Shown here piece by piece: positions 5,273-6,548 of a stretch of 6,548 nt of DNA. The DNA is from Phycisphaeraceae bacterium (lineage in GTDB: Bacteria; Planctomycetota; Phycisphaerae; Phycisphaerales; UBA1924). Within the stretch, counting starts at the first letter, position 1. The number at the start of each line of letters is the position of its first letter. A program made the translations under genes and the position numbers. The notes below the pieces were generated by a model. The model did no database searches. It was not told the DNA's origin and saw only the letters and a program-made list of their open reading frames with translations. Location: assembly GCA_009827205.1 (NCBI GenBank), contig WUAK01000165.1, positions 1-6,548 of the forward strand, given 5' to 3'.

Positions 5273-5806
5273 ATGAACAAGGGCCAGATCCTCACACCCT
5301 GGCTCTACCGCAGATGGAAGTTCGACTTCCCCGCGGAGCTCTACCCGGCGGTCATCGAACGGCTCCGCGGCCTGCCGGCGCGAGCTGACGAGATTGCACG
5401 ATCGCTCACCAATAGCCAAGCGAGCGCGCCTTTCGAGGGCGGCTGGTCAATCAAGCGTCACCTCGGACACATCGCCGACCTCGAAGCACTCATCACGCAG
5501 AGACTCGACGCGTACGAGCAGGGCGTCCCGGTGCTGCCCCCCGCGGACATGCAAAACGAAGAGACAGTCAACGCGGACCATGACGATCTGCCTATCGCCG
5601 ACGTGCTCGCGCGTCTCAGACAGCGGCGCGAATCAACGATCGCAAAACTCGAAACATACCCACGCGATTTCTTCGCTCGATCTGCGTGGCACGAGAGGCT
5701 CGGCATCCAGAAACGCGTGGTCGACACGTGGGTCTTCTTCGCCGACCACGACGACCATCACCTGGCGCTCGTGCAAATGATCGTGCGGGAAATTGGCGCG
5801 AACTAG
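5273..5806 (+). CDS. DinB-superfamily protein (putative metal-dependent hydrolase/transferase)
   Basis: The 177-residue protein shows the features of the DinB / DinB_2 four-helix-bundle superfamily. These include a GGWSIKRHLGHIADLE helix (residues 56-71) with His66, and a C-terminal helix FFADHDDHHLALVQ (155-168) with His159, His162 and His163. The family's metal site is built from three His residues, one in the first motif and two in the second (H-x3-H), so His66, His159 and His163 are the likely ligands. Members include thiol-dependent S-transferases and many proteins of unknown substrate; this one cannot be assigned further. No signal peptide or membrane segment is seen, so it should be cytosolic. 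It starts 32 bp after tRNA-Ser on the same strand and could be co-transcribed with it. Its stop lies 13 bp from the convergent MscS gene, with no visible terminator between them. It is probably unrelated to the minus-strand operon. Confidence 0.87.
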   Translation: MNKGQILTPWLYRRWKFDFPAELYPAVIERLRGLPARADEIARSLTNSQASAPFEGGWSIKRHLGHIADLEALITQRLDAYEQGVPVLPPADMQNEETVNADHDDLPIADVLARLRQRRESTIAKLETYPRDFFARSAWHERLGIQKRVVDTWVFFADHDDHHLALVQMIVREIGAN

Positions 5807-5819
5807 AAAAGAATGTGCC

Positions 5820-6548
5820 CTACCCCTCCATCCGCGCAAGTCGGCTGGACAGATACTCGATCAGCTTCTTCTGGTGCTCGATCTCGGCACCGATCTTCTC
5901 TTTCTGCGCTTCCTTGTCCTCTCCCTCGCACTCGCTCAGGCTCGTCTCAAGCTCCTTGAGTTTTGTCTTCGCGCCGCTGAGCGACTCCCGCACGCGCTCG
6001 ACGCGCTCCGCGTCGTCCGCCTTGTCGAAGATGACGTCCTCGGGGCTCGACTGTTCGCTGCTGGTCGACTTGCGGACCCGACGAGGAATCACCGTCTCCT
6101 GAATCTGGCGCTGGTTCATGAAGTTGGGAGACACGATCTCGATGCCCGCGTCGTGCAGCGTGTCGAGGATGTGCTCGCGCAGGTTCGAACGCTGTGAGAT
6201 GAGCTTCTTCGTGTCCTCGAGCAACCCCGCGGCTCGGTAGGTCACCGAGAAATCTCCGAGTTTGCGCACCTGCACGAACCCCTCGATCAGCCCAGTCTCT
6301 TCGACCGCCGCAAGCAGCAGAGGCTCAACCCTGCCGTGCGGCACGTCGTACCCAAGGCTCAGATCGCAATAGATGATCGTGCCGCTCGTGCGCACGACGC
6401 GCAGCGGATTGGTGATCAGGTACGAGTTGGGCAGCGTGACAAGGTCGCGATCCTCGGTCTGGATCTCAACGTGGAAGAGACCCTTGGCGGAGACGCGCCC
6501 CGCGTGCTCACCGATGCGGATGAAATCGCCCGGCTTGAACGAACGCAC
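5820..6548 (-). CDS. MscS-type mechanosensitive ion channel, C-terminal part (start beyond right edge)
   Basis: The visible 242 residues run in frame from the right edge to a TAG at 5820-5822; the first visible codon is an internal GTG (Val), not a start. The segment RSFKPGDFIRIGEHAGRV (2-19) is the beta-domain entry of MscS channels. LPNSYLITNPLRVV (39-52) is the conserved PNS...N loop after it. The alpha/beta vestibule domain follows (DLSLGYDVPHGRVEPLL at 62-78) and ends in GIEIVSPNFMNQR at 135-147. These channels sit in the inner membrane and release solutes on hypo-osmotic shock. The pore helices are outside the window. After residue 165 there is a tail of about 75 residues rich in Glu, Lys, Arg and Leu with heptad-like spacing, likely a cytosolic coiled coil, which the E. 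coli MscS lacks. Probably a housekeeping gene, not part of the operon. Confidence 0.92.
   Translation of the reverse strand: MRSFKPGDFIRIGEHAGRVSAKGLFHVEIQTEDRDLVTLPNSYLITNPLRVVRTSGTIIYCDLSLGYDVPHGRVEPLLLAAVEETGLIEGFVQVRKLGDFSVTYRAAGLLEDTKKLISQRSNLREHILDTLHDAGIEIVSPNFMNQRQIQETVIPRRVRKSTSSEQSSPEDVIFDKADDAERVERVRESLSGAKTKLKELETSLSECEGEDKEAQKEKIGAEIEHQKKLIEYLSSRLARMEG

Noticed and set aside
5009..5419. Minus-strand open frame of 136 codons crossing the tRNA-Ser
   Set aside because: It is antisense to tRNA-Ser. Its GGIRTHG...FKSGAFNRSATAP stretch is the familiar false protein produced by translating the reverse strand of tRNA-Ser genes.
1..6548. CRISPR array, insertion sequence or attachment site
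   Set aside because: No regularly spaced repeats, transposase motifs or terminal inverted repeats were seen. The sequence beyond the tRNA 3' end is an ordinary gene, with no integrase.

Overview
The window looks like a chromosomal stretch of a moderately high-GC bacterium. Protein flavour suggests a planctomycete-like organism, possibly Phycisphaerae: a long FAD-dependent halogenase-like enzyme, a membrane/redox fusion and a four-helix membrane family. This taxonomic guess comes from resemblance only, and there is no marker gene to confirm it. The only RNA gene is a tRNA-Ser(UGA) with no encoded CCA end.

Positions 1-4959 hold six genes, all on the minus strand and read right to left, spaced like one operon. 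In order of transcription they are: a flavin-dependent halogenase-like oxidoreductase (4959-3196); a short-chain dehydrogenase whose catalytic Tyr position is Ile (3103-2366); a small DCC/DUF393 thiol-disulfide oxidoreductase (2355-1927); a four-helix membrane domain fused to a CxxC peroxiredoxin-like (SelL/PRXL2-type) domain (1897-938); an uncharacterised four-helix membrane protein (941-507); and a SAM methyltransferase running off the left edge (497-1). After the first gene, gaps are 92, 10 and 29 bp, then a 4-base GTGA overlap, then 9 bp. No terminator-like hairpin followed by T residues was seen between them.

Positions 4960-5153 are intergenic. They contain a small inverted repeat about 40 bp upstream of the halogenase start but no convincing promoter. 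On the plus strand follow tRNA-Ser(UGA) (5154-5240) and, 32 bp later, a DinB-superfamily putative metal-dependent hydrolase (5273-5806). Convergent to it, only 13 bp away, is the 3' part of an MscS-type mechanosensitive channel with a coiled-coil tail (6548-5820, minus), whose start lies outside the window.

The operon combines a putative halogenase or flavin monooxygenase, a ketoreductase-like SDR and a methyltransferase with two thiol-redox proteins and two membrane modules. The most economical reading is part of a specialised-metabolite pathway, probably aromatic or polyketide-like, with its own membrane-linked thiol redox system. The scaffold-building enzyme (for example a polyketide synthase or ketosynthase) would have to lie outside the window to the left. 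The product is unknown, and the pathway reading is inference.
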